A DNA stretch of 64,000 nt from Flavobacteriaceae bacterium. GTDB taxonomy: Bacteria > Bacteroidota > Bacteroidia > Flavobacteriales > Flavobacteriaceae. The stretch spans positions 30,267-94,266 of the forward strand of contig NZIP01000041.1 of the NCBI GenBank assembly GCA_002691645.1. Direction: 5' to 3'. Within the stretch, counting starts at the first letter, position 1. Each line of letters starts with the position of its first letter. The notes under the pieces were generated by a model. It was not told the origin of the DNA. It saw only the letters and a list, made by a program, of their open reading frames with translations, and made no database searches. Position numbers and translations under genes: made by a program. Positions 29,537 to 39,573 of the stretch are shown here, piece after piece.

Positions 29537-29740
29537 CTATTTTTTTTCAAAGTAAAAGAGTCCTTCAATTTTTATATCAAGAGTCAACGATAACTTCAAA
29601 CCTAATTCTAAGGATGGCTTATACTTGTATCGCTCAATTGAAATGATTGTTTGTCTGCTGACCCCAACAAGATCGGCCAGTTCTTCTTGAGTTAATCCTT
29701 TTTGACATCTGACCGCTTTTAGATTATTTTTTAAAACCAT
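29537..29740 (-). CDS. XRE-family HTH transcriptional regulator
   Basis: NNLKAVRCQKGLTQEELADLVGVSRQTIISIERYKYKPSLELGLKLS. Confidence 0.88.
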   Translation of the reverse strand: MVLKNNLKAVRCQKGLTQEELADLVGVSRQTIISIERYKYKPSLELGLKLSLTLDIKIEGLFYFEKK

Positions 29741-29741
29741 C

Positions 29742-30114
29742 CTAATGAGTTCTCTGAAAGTAAAACTGATACGATGACTTTATAACAGAAATACCCGCTA
29801 GAAGTAGAAGACTCAAAAAAATAATATCACCTTCATTTACTAACACATTATTCTCTAAAATTTGATTTTTTTTGAAGATTCAATAATTCCCCATTAAAGA
29901 TTTTAGACTGAAAAATAAACCCCACAATTATGACTAAAGATAACTCATATAGCAAATAACCCAGCTTATATGACTTAGCATGAATCATATCATCTCTCTC
30001 GTCAGTGTTTTCAGTTTTTTTGAAAAGAACTTCTAATACCGCATAGGCAACAGAAAAATATATTACGGTAGAAATAACAATTTGGATTAATATTCCTTTC
30101 AATCCTTTCATCAT
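29742..30114 (-). pseudogene. DUF2178-like small membrane protein with probable poly-A frameshift
   Basis: 29848-30114 ORF ends at LQKKSNFRE*; shifting frame at CAAAAAAAATC continues KKNQILENNVLVNEGDIIFLSLLLLAGISVIKSSYQFYFQRTH*, ending just before the XRE gene. Confidence 0.55.
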
Positions 30115-30261
30115 GATCAGATCGTGTTCTTGATTTTCATAAAAGTAAGGGAGGAAAACAAATGCAAATACTATGGAATAAAAGATGTCGATTAAGGTCG
30201 CTATATCCTTTTTTGAAAGTGTAATGGGTTTTTAAAATTTTGTGTTGAATATTTATCAAAC

Positions 30262-30300
30262 GTTAAGTTTACTTTACAAAGTTAAGTTAACTATACAATG
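30262..30300 (-). promoter_or_regulatory. promoter/operator of the DUF2178-XRE pair
   Basis: Reverse strand carries TAACTTTG (-7 box); direct repeat AAGTTtACTtTACAA / AAGTTaACTaTACAA with 19-bp period. Confidence 0.5.
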
Positions 30301-30524
30301 TGCCAAAAAGTTTTTCGAAATAGACTCCTTTAATTTATAAAGCATCTATTTCTGACCTCATTTTTTGAAGGATTATCAGAAAAAAAGGTTCATACATCGA
30401 ATGAAATCAAAAAGCATATCTGTTTACTTGCAATTGACACTTATATACTTATATTTGATTGTCTCAATTTTTTTTTTTTGAATAACTCGACCAATAAGAC
30501 ATTATCTAAATTGAAAGAGATAAA

Positions 30525-31472
30525 ATGAGTTTATCAGTAAAAAACAGGCAGTTACAAAAGCTTGAAAATGAATTGAAATATCTTGAGGAGGAATTTGAGG
30601 GGTATTTAAAGGCAAAAGAAACAACATTCCATAATAAGATGACCTATTCTTTTGGGAGTCTTATTATTACGGTCCCTAACACCTTGGGTTTGGTTTCTCT
30701 TTTCCAACAAAATGACAGTTTTGAATTCATGTCAAAAGCTGTTTTTGTGCTTTTATGCTCAACTCTTTTCTTTATTATACTGTACAAATCAATTCTCTCT
30801 TTTAAATCTTCAAGAGAGCTTAATAAAATTATTGAAAAAACTCGAAGTAAAATAGCTGAACTAATTGATGAAAAAAATAAACTTGTATATCACATCAATG
30901 ATTACAAAACTGAATTGGTAAATGCAAAAACTGAGGCATTATCATATCTTAATGCAAAACTAAGATTGCGTAAAATGTCTAAAATAGTTGAAGGATTACT
31001 ACACTACAGTTCAACTTTTTCGGCAAGTAATGTAAAGATCAAAAAGATTGATGCAAAAAATATTGGAGGTTTATTAAGTCTCATTGAACACAAATTAATG
31101 TTAAACAAAAACATAGAAAAGGTGTTCGAAAATAATGACGACATTGATGAAATCAATTTTTTTGAAAAAATCTGGACAAACAATTTAATCTCCATGCACA
31201 TAATCATTAAGGCAACATTAAATTATTTGGAGGTTCTACAAAAAAATGATCCTATTTTTTTGCAGAAAATGAGACTAAACGAAGTTCCCCCTATTCTCCA
31301 TTTGTCCAAAGATCCCATAACCAATTGTATGCTAGAGTCAGGCAGACACTATGTTTTGCGCTGTGCAGAACAAATCGAGTTCAATCTTAAATCAATCAAT
31401 CAAGGAAGTGATAATTTCAGTTTAAACAAGAACTACAAGAAGCAAATTAAAATGTTACTCCAAAAAAATTAA
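30525..31472 (+). CDS. hypothetical coiled-coil membrane protein
   Basis: 315 aa; charged coiled-coil N-terminus, two hydrophobic segments, second coiled coil (REL..KIIEKTRSKIAELIDEKNKLVYHIND). Confidence 0.65.
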   Translation: MSLSVKNRQLQKLENELKYLEEEFEGYLKAKETTFHNKMTYSFGSLIITVPNTLGLVSLFQQNDSFEFMSKAVFVLLCSTLFFIILYKSILSFKSSRELNKIIEKTRSKIAELIDEKNKLVYHINDYKTELVNAKTEALSYLNAKLRLRKMSKIVEGLLHYSSTFSASNVKIKKIDAKNIGGLLSLIEHKLMLNKNIEKVFENNDDIDEINFFEKIWTNNLISMHIIIKATLNYLEVLQKNDPIFLQKMRLNEVPPILHLSKDPITNCMLESGRHYVLRCAEQIEFNLKSINQGSDNFSLNKNYKKQIKMLLQKN

Positions 31473-31557
31473 TTTAAAATTTAGTTAAAACGAGCAAAGT
31501 TTAAACCTATTCCATAAGGTACTTAAAATCGTTTAAAATAAATAATTATTTGTACCA

Positions 31558-32253
31558 CTACTTTGAGTGTATTAATTCAGAAACCTGTTTAAAAACAACA
31601 TACATTTCAACTGCTATCTCATGACTTCGTTCTCGGTATTTGGCCAACTGCACAGGAGTATGATCGAAAGCTTTTGGGTCTTCATAGGTAAGTGCTATTC
31701 TAGATTTAGCTCCTAATACTAAGGGACAGTTTTCATTGGCATGAGAGCAGGTCATTACAGCGATATAATCCTGAGCTGGATTATAGGTATCATCATATTT
31801 TTTTGAAAAGCCAATTAGCGGCAGTATACCTTCGCTAATTTTAAAATAGTATATGGGATTATCAGCCTTTTTATGACCAATGACTTCAGAGTGGATTCCC
31901 TTTTCAACCAAGACTTGTTGAACAAGAGGAAAAAGTGCCGTTGCCTCTGTACCACCAGAAAAACACTCTACAGAATTCAGGTTAAAATGTCGACTCATTA
32001 CCCAAGCCCAGATTTGAGAAAGATGACTTCTTCTAGAGTTGTGTGTACATATAAAATTCAAATTGCATTTCGTTTGACTTAAAATTTCACGCACAATGAG
32101 ATTTGAAAAATCATCTAACACTTTTTTTCTATCATTGTCAATATTTACGATTTGAGCAATTTCTCCAATACTAGTTTGTACATTCTGATACATTGATTTT
32201 GGTGTTTTATATTCATTCATATTAGGGACAGCAGTCCATCTGTTGTTGTTCAA
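31558..32253 (-). CDS. low-molecular-weight protein-tyrosine-phosphatase / arsenate reductase-like
   Basis: FICTHNSRRSHLSQIWAW (C-x5-R-S loop), ...EDPKAFDHTP. Confidence 0.85.
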   Translation of the reverse strand: MNNNRWTAVPNMNEYKTPKSMYQNVQTSIGEIAQIVNIDNDRKKVLDDFSNLIVREILSQTKCNLNFICTHNSRRSHLSQIWAWVMSRHFNLNSVECFSGGTEATALFPLVQQVLVEKGIHSEVIGHKKADNPIYYFKISEGILPLIGFSKKYDDTYNPAQDYIAVMTCSHANENCPLVLGAKSRIALTYEDPKAFDHTPVQLAKYRERSHEIAVEMYVVFKQVSELIHSK

Positions 32254-32503
32254 ATTGATTAAAAAAGGTCAGTAATGAACTTTGGATTTTAGACATAGTG
32301 GGCAAATCGATACAATAACAAACCGAGGCACCTTCAATTGTTCCTTTAATTAACCCCTTTTTTTTGAGTTCTTTCAAATGCTGAGAAATAGTCGCTTGAG
32401 CAAGTCCTATTTCAGCCACAAGATCACCACAAACGCAATTTTCTTGTTTCGCCAAATATTGAAGAATCTTTATTCGCGCAGGATGCGAAAGTACTCTGGT
32501 CAT
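32222..32503 (-). CDS. ArsR/SmtB-family HTH regulator
   Basis: LSHPARIKILQYLAKQENCVCGDLVAEIGLAQATISQHLKELKKKGLIKG; coding homology appears to extend upstream of the 32503 ATG. Confidence 0.88.
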   Translation of the reverse strand: MTRVLSHPARIKILQYLAKQENCVCGDLVAEIGLAQATISQHLKELKKKGLIKGTIEGASVCYCIDLPTMSKIQSSLLTFFNQFEQQQMDCCP

Positions 32504-32627
32504 ATCAGCTAGGTCATTTTGTTCAACTGTAAATAAATCTGTTCTACTTTTTCCTATACTTATCGCAATATTACGATGAATCAGAAAATAATTGAATGCT
32601 TTAAGAAAAAAACTATCTTCGAATACA

Positions 32628-33482
32628 ATGAACGGATCACATAGAATATTACTTTTCTTAGGACTTATTTTCCTAGTAAATTGCAGAGAACAAAGCGCAA
32701 AACAAAAAGTAAATAAGCCTGCAGTAATCCTAGATCAACCATTGAAATTGGTTTGGTCTGATGAATTTGATTATGAGGGAATACCGGATGAGCAAAAATG
32801 GAAACACCAGACGACTGGACCAGACAAGGGGCATTGGTTTAATGGCGAACATCAGCACTACACCGCCAGTTTAAAAAATGCCTACGTCAGTGAGGGTAGT
32901 TTAAAAATAGTCGCCTTAAACGAAGAGCTCACACAATCAGGTGTCACCAAAAACTACACCTCTGCTCGATTAAACTCAACTTTTCCATTCACTTATGGAA
33001 AAATCGAAGTCAAAGCCAAACTTCCACAGGGTCAAGGAACCTGGCCTGCGATATGGACCCTTGGCACCAATATCAACGAACTTGGTAATCCATTCGGTGA
33101 ACGTTACGGGGCTGTGGGTTGGCCAGATTGTGGAGAAATTGACATCATGGAACAAAATGGATGGCAAAAATCTAAAACCATAGGTCATTTGCATTGGGGT
33201 AATACAAAAACAGGTAAATACGAAAATCAAGGCAGCACTTATATGCTCAAAACATCTTCAAAAAATTATCACATTTACAGTGCTATCTGGAATAAAGACA
33301 GTATTCAGATAAAAGTAAACCAACAGACTTTTTTGTCAATCAAAAACACTAAAGAATTGCCTTATGACAATCCACATTACCTATTATTAAATTTAGCTGT
33401 TGGCGGAAATTTAGGTGGAAACTTACCTGACCAATGGGAACCACAAGTTTTTGAAATTGACTACGTTAGAATCTATCAATAG
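32628..33482 (+). CDS. glycoside hydrolase family 16 (laminarinase-like) lipoprotein
   Basis: LVWSDEFDYEG, GTWPAIWTLG, GEIDIMEQNG catalytic motif; lipobox LVNC; start likely at MNGSHRIL (ORF open from 32592). Confidence 0.9.
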   Translation: MNGSHRILLFLGLIFLVNCREQSAKQKVNKPAVILDQPLKLVWSDEFDYEGIPDEQKWKHQTTGPDKGHWFNGEHQHYTASLKNAYVSEGSLKIVALNEELTQSGVTKNYTSARLNSTFPFTYGKIEVKAKLPQGQGTWPAIWTLGTNINELGNPFGERYGAVGWPDCGEIDIMEQNGWQKSKTIGHLHWGNTKTGKYENQGSTYMLKTSSKNYHIYSAIWNKDSIQIKVNQQTFLSIKNTKELPYDNPHYLLLNLAVGGNLGGNLPDQWEPQVFEIDYVRIYQ

Positions 33483-33729
33483 GGTAAGTTTTAACAACAT
33501 GCAATAAACGTCAAAATTTGCGATTTATTTATATTAAGTTAACAACTCTGAAAGGTTAATTTTCATTCATTTAGAGTGAAAATAATACCATACCTACAGG
33601 GCTTATAAGTAATTGAAGCACTTCAGAAAGATATCCATTTCAATTTAAGATAAATCACCCTTTGACTTAACTTCTATTAGGCAACCTAAAGTTAAATTTT
33701 ACTTTACAAAGACAAGGGCCTGCATGAAC

Positions 33730-33737
33730 TATTTTTG
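33730..33737 (+). promoter_or_regulatory. -7 box (TATTTTTG) upstream of the TonB receptor
   Basis: Match to TAnnTTTG 33 bp before the ATG. Confidence 0.45.
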
Positions 33738-33769
33738 CGGAATTATAATCAAACTTTAAAAGAACTACA

Positions 33770-36283
33770 ATGAGAAAAATTTTTTTGTTACTGTCCGCAG
33801 TAGCTGTTGGTTTTACTTATGCTCAAGACCAACAAGAAACGGATTCAATTTTAACTAATGAACTTGATGAAGTTATCGTAACATCTTCGAGAGTTATTGA
33901 CGTCGCTATTGAGCGCGTAACTCCAGTAGCTGTTTCTACGATTACAGCTCAAGAAATCAGCCTTAAAGTAGGTAACCAAGAATTCCCTGAAATCATGAAC
34001 AACACTCCTGGAGTATACGCTACAAAACAAGGCGGTGGTTATGGAGATTCTAGAATTTCAGTACGTGGATTTGACCAAAGAAACACTTCTTTCTTAATTA
34101 ACGGTCAACCCGTTAACGATATGGAAAACGGTTGGGTATACTGGTCAAACTGGGCTGGACTTACTGACGTTGCCTCTGGAATTCAAATTCAAAGAGGTTT
34201 AGGAGCTTCAAGACTTGCAGTACCTTCTGTTGGTGGAACAGTTTCTATTTTCACAAAATCTGCTGAAAAAGAGCAGGGCGGTGCCTTGAATCAAATGGTT
34301 GGTAACGACGGCTACAGTAAAACTTCATTTTCATACAACTCAGGAAAGAGTGACAAGGGATGGGCTTATTCAATGTTACTTTCTTACTGGAAAGGTAATG
34401 GGTATGTGAACTTCACTAAAGGTGAAGGTTTGACTTACTTTGCTGCTATTGGTTATGCACCTGAAGGATCAAAACATGCTTTCAATGCTTCTATACTCGG
34501 TGCAGGACAATGGCACCACCAAAGGTCAGCTTGGGTTTCTATTCGTGATTACCAAAACTTTGGAGAAGAAGGAATCGACAGAAGATGGAACACCAACGGT
34601 GGATACTTAAATGGAGAAGAGTATAACATTCGTCGTAACTTCTACAACAAGCCACTTGCTACATTTAACTGGGATTGGGATATCTCAGATAATGTTCAGT
34701 TGAACACATCGTTCTATGCTTCTGCTGGACGCGGAGGAGGAACAGGTCCAAGAGGTAACAACTACAGAAACTCTGACATTGACTTATATCCTTTCAGACA
34801 AGATTTAACCGAGCAAATTGATGAAGGTAAAGGTGTTGCTTCAAGAGATTCAAATGGGTTTATTAACTTTGATAATGTGGTAGCAGTTAACCGAGCAACT
34901 ACTCAAGGTTATGACGGACCAATTTCTGGATATGCCGGCAAATTAATCGGTGGAAACAGCAATCCTGGTGGAAATGTGAATAGAGCCGTACTTATCCGTA
35001 GAGCATCTATGAATTCTCACGACTGGGTTGGAGCTATTTCTTCACTTGACATCACTTCAGGAAAAATGAGATACTCAATAGGTGTGGATTTAAGAAGCTA
35101 TAAAGGTTACCACTACAGAGTTTTAAATGATCTATTAGGATTAGATGGATACTACTCAAGAGGAAATCGAAATAGCTCAGGTCAAATTGTCGAGACCTTG
35201 GTTGAGGCAAATCCTTTTAAAGACACTGGAATTAGAGGTCCAAAAATTGCTTATTACAACAACGGTCTTGTAAAGTGGGGCGGGGTAAACGGTCTTGTTG
35301 AGTATAACGACGAAGGAAGATTCACTGCAGTTCTTCAAGCTGGTTTATCAAACCAGAGTTACCAAAGAGAAGATTTCTTTGCCCAAGTTGGAAATCCAAT
35401 CTCAGACAAAAAGAACATGGGCGGTGGATACCTCAAAGGGGGTGCAAACCTTAACGTAAGCGAAAAGTCAAACTTCTTTTTCAATGCAGGTATCATCTCA
35501 CGTCAGCCATTATTTGACGCTATCTTTCCTGGATTCCAGAACGATATCAACGAAGATGCCCAAAACGAAAAGATCAGATCTTTCGAACTTGGATATGGAT
35601 ATATCTCAAACGCGTTCAAATTGAACGTCAATGCATACTCTACAAACTGGGGTGATCGTTTCATCTCAAGAGGCTTTACATTAGCTGGTGGTATAGAAGG
35701 TACAGCTCAATTCCCTGATATTGACGTATTACACGAAGGTATTGAAGTAGAGGCTACACTAAGACCAAGTTCTGCGTTGAAGTTAAGAGGTATGCTATCA
35801 CTTGGAAACTGGAGATATGTTAACGACTTTACTTCTGCTGTATTTGACGATAACAACAACCAAGTTGGTGAAGGAACAATCTACGCAAAAGATGCTAAAG
35901 TAGGTGATGCTGCTCAGTTTGTAACCTACTTATCAGCAGACTATAGAATGGGTAATGTAACACTTGATGTGGGTTACCGTTTTGTAGATGAACTTTATGC
36001 AGACTATAGTATCACAGATAATGAGTTATTGACTCCTGACAATAGGGGTGTTGTTAAATTACCTTCATACGGTTTGGTTGACCTTGGAGCAACAGCTTAC
36101 TTTGGAGATTTCAGTTTAAGAGCTAACGTCAACAACTTATTCGACACAACTTATATCGCAGAATCAAATTCAAACCTTCATGCAGATGCTACATCTACCA
36201 CCTGGAATGGTGTTGATGTAAGAAACTACGTATGGTTTGGTTTTGGAACAACTTGGAACTTAAATCTTAGATATCGTTTCTAA
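33770..36283 (+). CDS. TonB-dependent outer-membrane receptor
   Basis: 837 aa; LDEVIVTSSRV, plug domain ISVRGFDQRNTSFLINGQPVNDMENG, C-terminal NLRYRF. Confidence 0.93.
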   Translation: MRKIFLLLSAVAVGFTYAQDQQETDSILTNELDEVIVTSSRVIDVAIERVTPVAVSTITAQEISLKVGNQEFPEIMNNTPGVYATKQGGGYGDSRISVRGFDQRNTSFLINGQPVNDMENGWVYWSNWAGLTDVASGIQIQRGLGASRLAVPSVGGTVSIFTKSAEKEQGGALNQMVGNDGYSKTSFSYNSGKSDKGWAYSMLLSYWKGNGYVNFTKGEGLTYFAAIGYAPEGSKHAFNASILGAGQWHHQRSAWVSIRDYQNFGEEGIDRRWNTNGGYLNGEEYNIRRNFYNKPLATFNWDWDISDNVQLNTSFYASAGRGGGTGPRGNNYRNSDIDLYPFRQDLTEQIDEGKGVASRDSNGFINFDNVVAVNRATTQGYDGPISGYAGKLIGGNSNPGGNVNRAVLIRRASMNSHDWVGAISSLDITSGKMRYSIGVDLRSYKGYHYRVLNDLLGLDGYYSRGNRNSSGQIVETLVEANPFKDTGIRGPKIAYYNNGLVKWGGVNGLVEYNDEGRFTAVLQAGLSNQSYQREDFFAQVGNPISDKKNMGGGYLKGGANLNVSEKSNFFFNAGIISRQPLFDAIFPGFQNDINEDAQNEKIRSFELGYGYISNAFKLNVNAYSTNWGDRFISRGFTLAGGIEGTAQFPDIDVLHEGIEVEATLRPSSALKLRGMLSLGNWRYVNDFTSAVFDDNNNQVGEGTIYAKDAKVGDAAQFVTYLSADYRMGNVTLDVGYRFVDELYADYSITDNELLTPDNRGVVKLPSYGLVDLGATAYFGDFSLRANVNNLFDTTYIAESNSNLHADATSTTWNGVDVRNYVWFGFGTTWNLNLRYRF

Positions 36284-36310
36284 GTACAATACATAGTTGT
36301 AATCAACAAT

Positions 36311-36340
36311 AAAAGGGGCTTTCGAGCCCCTTTTATTTAT
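36311..36340 (+). terminator. intrinsic terminator after the TonB receptor
   Basis: AAAAGGGGCTttcgAGCCCCTTTT followed by ATTTATT. Confidence 0.85.
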
Positions 36341-36395
36341 TCTATTATATGATTTCAATTTGAAAAATTAATGCGTACTTCAAACACAAAATAGA

Positions 36396-37010
36396 TTGAA
36401 AATGTTTGACTTGAAATTTTCAACATCGAAAGCGAAACAGGGTTATATCGGTCTGTATTTTGAATCGAGTGCAATTATTGAAAAACTTCAGGAGAAAATA
36501 GACCCCTATCATTTAAGGCCGGCCCAGATCAATTCACACGCCCTTCCTATTCAGAAAAATTTACACTGCTCTATCCTTCAAAACATCCACAAAAACATTT
36601 CAAAAGAGGTCATTTCAACCATGTGCGCTGCTTATATCGACGGGCTTTACGCCTCTCAATACCGATTACACAACCTAAGTCTTTTTGAAAATTTAGAAGG
36701 CACGGGAGCCAATGGAGTTCCATTTCATTACGATGTGCTCAAATTCGATTTAGACGCGCCTATTGTTTTAAATTTACATGAAACATTGGCTTTAAGACTT
36801 CAAGAATACCACAACCACCCTTTTTCATTTGAAAATTATCATCCCCACGTGACAATTGCTTTTGTCAAACCCAATAGCTGTGGTTTTCTGCTCGAAGATT
36901 ACAAAGACTTAGAAATCAATCTCATGCCAAAATCATTGAAGTACAAGAGCAAAGAAAGAAAAGCGGCTTTGGAAACACTTTTTGACCTCGAAGCTATTTT
37001 GTCTTTTTGA
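36396..37010 (+). CDS. 2H phosphoesterase-like (2'-5' RNA ligase superfamily) protein
   Basis: Two H-x-S/T motifs: KNLHCSILQN and HPHVTIAFVKP, about 100 residues apart. Confidence 0.5.
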   Translation: MKMFDLKFSTSKAKQGYIGLYFESSAIIEKLQEKIDPYHLRPAQINSHALPIQKNLHCSILQNIHKNISKEVISTMCAAYIDGLYASQYRLHNLSLFENLEGTGANGVPFHYDVLKFDLDAPIVLNLHETLALRLQEYHNHPFSFENYHPHVTIAFVKPNSCGFLLEDYKDLEINLMPKSLKYKSKERKAALETLFDLEAILSF

Positions 37011-38007
37011 TGCCGAATTCCTCTTCATAAAAACGCATAATGGGCTGAAATGGACCTAGCTGGTGTTGTGCAATACTAAAATCGTCAGCATAAGGACCGT
37101 ATGGAGTGGAAACTGGCTTTTTCTTTAAATCAGGAAAATCCACTTCTCGATTTGCTTTATCTGGTCGCTTTTGTTGATTGATATACCCAGCAACATCATA
37201 GGCGTCTTCATCACTCAGCAGAGGATCTCGGTAATCTATTCCGAAAGGCATATTGTACTTGATAAAAGATGCCGCAGTAATTACTCTAGTCATCCCTGCC
37301 CCATTGTTATATGACTGTGGACCCCACAAAGGAGGATATTCATAATCGATCTGGTCAGCGAGTAATTGTCCTTGACCATTCTCTCCGTGACATCGCGTGC
37401 ATTCTCGTTGAAAAACAGCTTCGCCATTCGATAAATCTACTTTACGGGTCGGAATTTCTATACTTTTCAGACCTCTTCTAATTAATTTTTCATCTTTTTC
37501 AACAAAGCGAGAAAGCCAATCAATATAAGCGATAAGCGCCTTCATCTCTCTGCTGCTTTCTTCTAAAAATACGCCATTCATACTGCGCTCAAAACAACCG
37601 TTTATGCGCTCTTCAAGTGTGCCTATTTTATTTTCTCTTCCTCGAAACTGTGGAAAAACTTTGCTTACCCCAATCATCGGCATAGCATAAGCTTGAGTTC
37701 CTGCATTTAAATGGCAATTATCACAGCTCAGAGCACTGTTGTATATCCGATTCGTACTGTCTGCAAATGCTCCTAACAATTGATTCGTTTGGGTAAACAA
37801 GCGATGCCCGTATTTAATCTCCGCACTGCTATAGTCAGATAAACCAGACACGTCATAATTCATGGTATACAGAAAACTATTATCAGATACAGTCTCCTTA
37901 AAAGAAGTGCGTTCTGCTAAAAGAAGAAATAGAACCAAACAAATGAGCAAACAGCAAAATACTGCTCGATTAAAGTAGCGTGCCAATCTTCTTAATTGCT
38001 TGTGCAT
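36994..38007 (-). CDS. di-heme cytochrome c, thiosulfate dehydrogenase (TsdA)-like
   Basis: SCDNCHLNAGTQAYAMPMIGV, GTLEERINGCFERSMNG, CTRCHGENGQG; two CxxCH. Confidence 0.78.
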   Translation of the reverse strand: MHKQLRRLARYFNRAVFCCLLICLVLFLLLAERTSFKETVSDNSFLYTMNYDVSGLSDYSSAEIKYGHRLFTQTNQLLGAFADSTNRIYNSALSCDNCHLNAGTQAYAMPMIGVSKVFPQFRGRENKIGTLEERINGCFERSMNGVFLEESSREMKALIAYIDWLSRFVEKDEKLIRRGLKSIEIPTRKVDLSNGEAVFQRECTRCHGENGQGQLLADQIDYEYPPLWGPQSYNNGAGMTRVITAASFIKYNMPFGIDYRDPLLSDEDAYDVAGYINQQKRPDKANREVDFPDLKKKPVSTPYGPYADDFSIAQHQLGPFQPIMRFYEEEFGIKKTK

Positions 38008-38038
38008 GACCCTTTTTGGTTTTTCGAAGAGAAAAATA

Positions 38039-39520
38039 CTAAATTCTGGATGAATCCAGTAAAATCTGACGGTTTGGCAAGGTATGTTTGCTTATAATTC
38101 GTCTTCCTTCGCTTAGGACTAGCGCATTTTTTTTTCGTTGATATAGTTCTTCAGTGGCTCGAATTCTACTCTTGTTTATATCCACTATAGGCCTTGGGTA
38201 ATTTTGATTTAAATCAATTCCCGCAAATGCGACTTCGAGCGGGGGCATAGTATAAGGTTCGTGAAGATATCGCAAGGGAACATCAGCCAACTCAGGGCAC
38301 CACTTTCGAATGAATACACCTTCGGGATCGTGCTCCATAGAATTTTTAATAGGATTGTAGATTCGAATTTGATTGATTCCAGTTTCACCTGCTTGCATTT
38401 GAATTTGCGGATAGTGAATACCTGGTTCAAAATCTAAAAACTGACGAGCGAGAAAATGTGAGATACTCTGCCAAGGCAACCACAACAAATGAGTTGCAAA
38501 AGAAACCACAAGAGCACGCATTCTAAAATTAAGATATCCAGTAGTGTTTAAGCAACGCATTGAAGCATCAACGATAGGAATTCCTGTTTGACCTTTCATC
38601 CAAGTCATTAAATAAACGGTGTTGACAGGCTTATTAAGATCGTGATATCCTCTATTTATGCTTTGAAATTCCATCTCACATTCCATTTAAAACTTTTGAA
38701 TAAAATGTGCCTGCCATCTCAAACGAGATAAAAACGCTCTTAAATGTGCATTCTTTTTTTTAAGCGCAGAAAACCGATTAAAAACTTCTCGAGTAGAAAG
38801 TACACCCCAAGCGATATAAGGCGATAAACGGCTGCAACTTTTTCGAGACAATTCAGGTTTAGAAATATGATAATTATAAGTCTTATGTCGAGTTTCAATA
38901 AAACTATTCAAATATTTCAATGCATAATCTCGACCTCCGCTTTGTTGATGTGCAGCGTCTGTAAATTCAAAATCTGCCGGGGTACATTTTACGGTATCGA
39001 GGGATTCAGAAGAAACAAAATCCTCGTTTTGGGCTGAAAAGGCCAAGGGAGTTTGATTGGTGTAATCCGTCCATAAGGACAGCCATTGTTTACGATTTTT
39101 TAGCGCTCTAAATACGCCGTTATGATTGAAGGTCTGCCATGAAATACCTTTTAATTTACAAAAGCGTGCTAATTGTAAATCTCTCTGATAGGTGAGCTGT
39201 AATCCTGTCTCATTGTTGGTGAAAAGCGCTTTAATCTCAAAATGCAGTGCCAACTTTTCGAGAAAAGAAAAGATGTCTTCTTGGGTGATGAGTACGCGTG
39301 TATTTTTGGCTTGAAGTTGTTTGTTGATGTATTTCAAAGATTTGAGCACAAAATTCCAGTGACGTTGACTGTAGTGCAAGTCTGATTGTAACATCGGCTC
39401 AAACAAATAGCACATCAAAACCTTACGTCCTGATAAAAAGGCATGTTGCAAGGCGATATTATCTTCTAACCTCAAATCTCTCCGAAACCAAAAAACACTG
39501 ATTTCAAATTTCTTTTTCAT
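38039..39520 (-). pseudogene. cryptochrome/deoxyribodipyrimidine photolyase family protein split by in-frame TAA
   Basis: 39520-38687 and 38686-38039 share one frame: [30 protein letters not shown]-half has [24 protein letters not shown]. Confidence 0.88.
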
Positions 39521-39536
39521 AGCACTGTAAATTTAA

Positions 39537-39552
39537 TGTAACAAATGTTACA
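39537..39552. promoter_or_regulatory. Crp/Fnr-like operator candidate 1
   Basis: TGTAACAAATGTTACA (7-bp arms; GTA-N8-TAC), between photolyase and crp/fnr starts. Confidence 0.65.
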
Positions 39553-39573
39553 AAGCCTTCACTTGAGTTGATT

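Noticed and set aside
30469-30480. Poly-T tract upstream of the coiled-coil gene
   Set aside because: Considered as a phase-variable homopolymer, but it is non-coding and not clearly positioned in a promoter spacer.
20000-32500. Transposase, integrase, phage structural genes or classic toxin-antitoxin pair
   Set aside because: The accessory look of the region prompted a search, but no ORF shows such motifs; the XRE regulator pairs with a DUF2178-like membrane protein, not a recognisable toxin.
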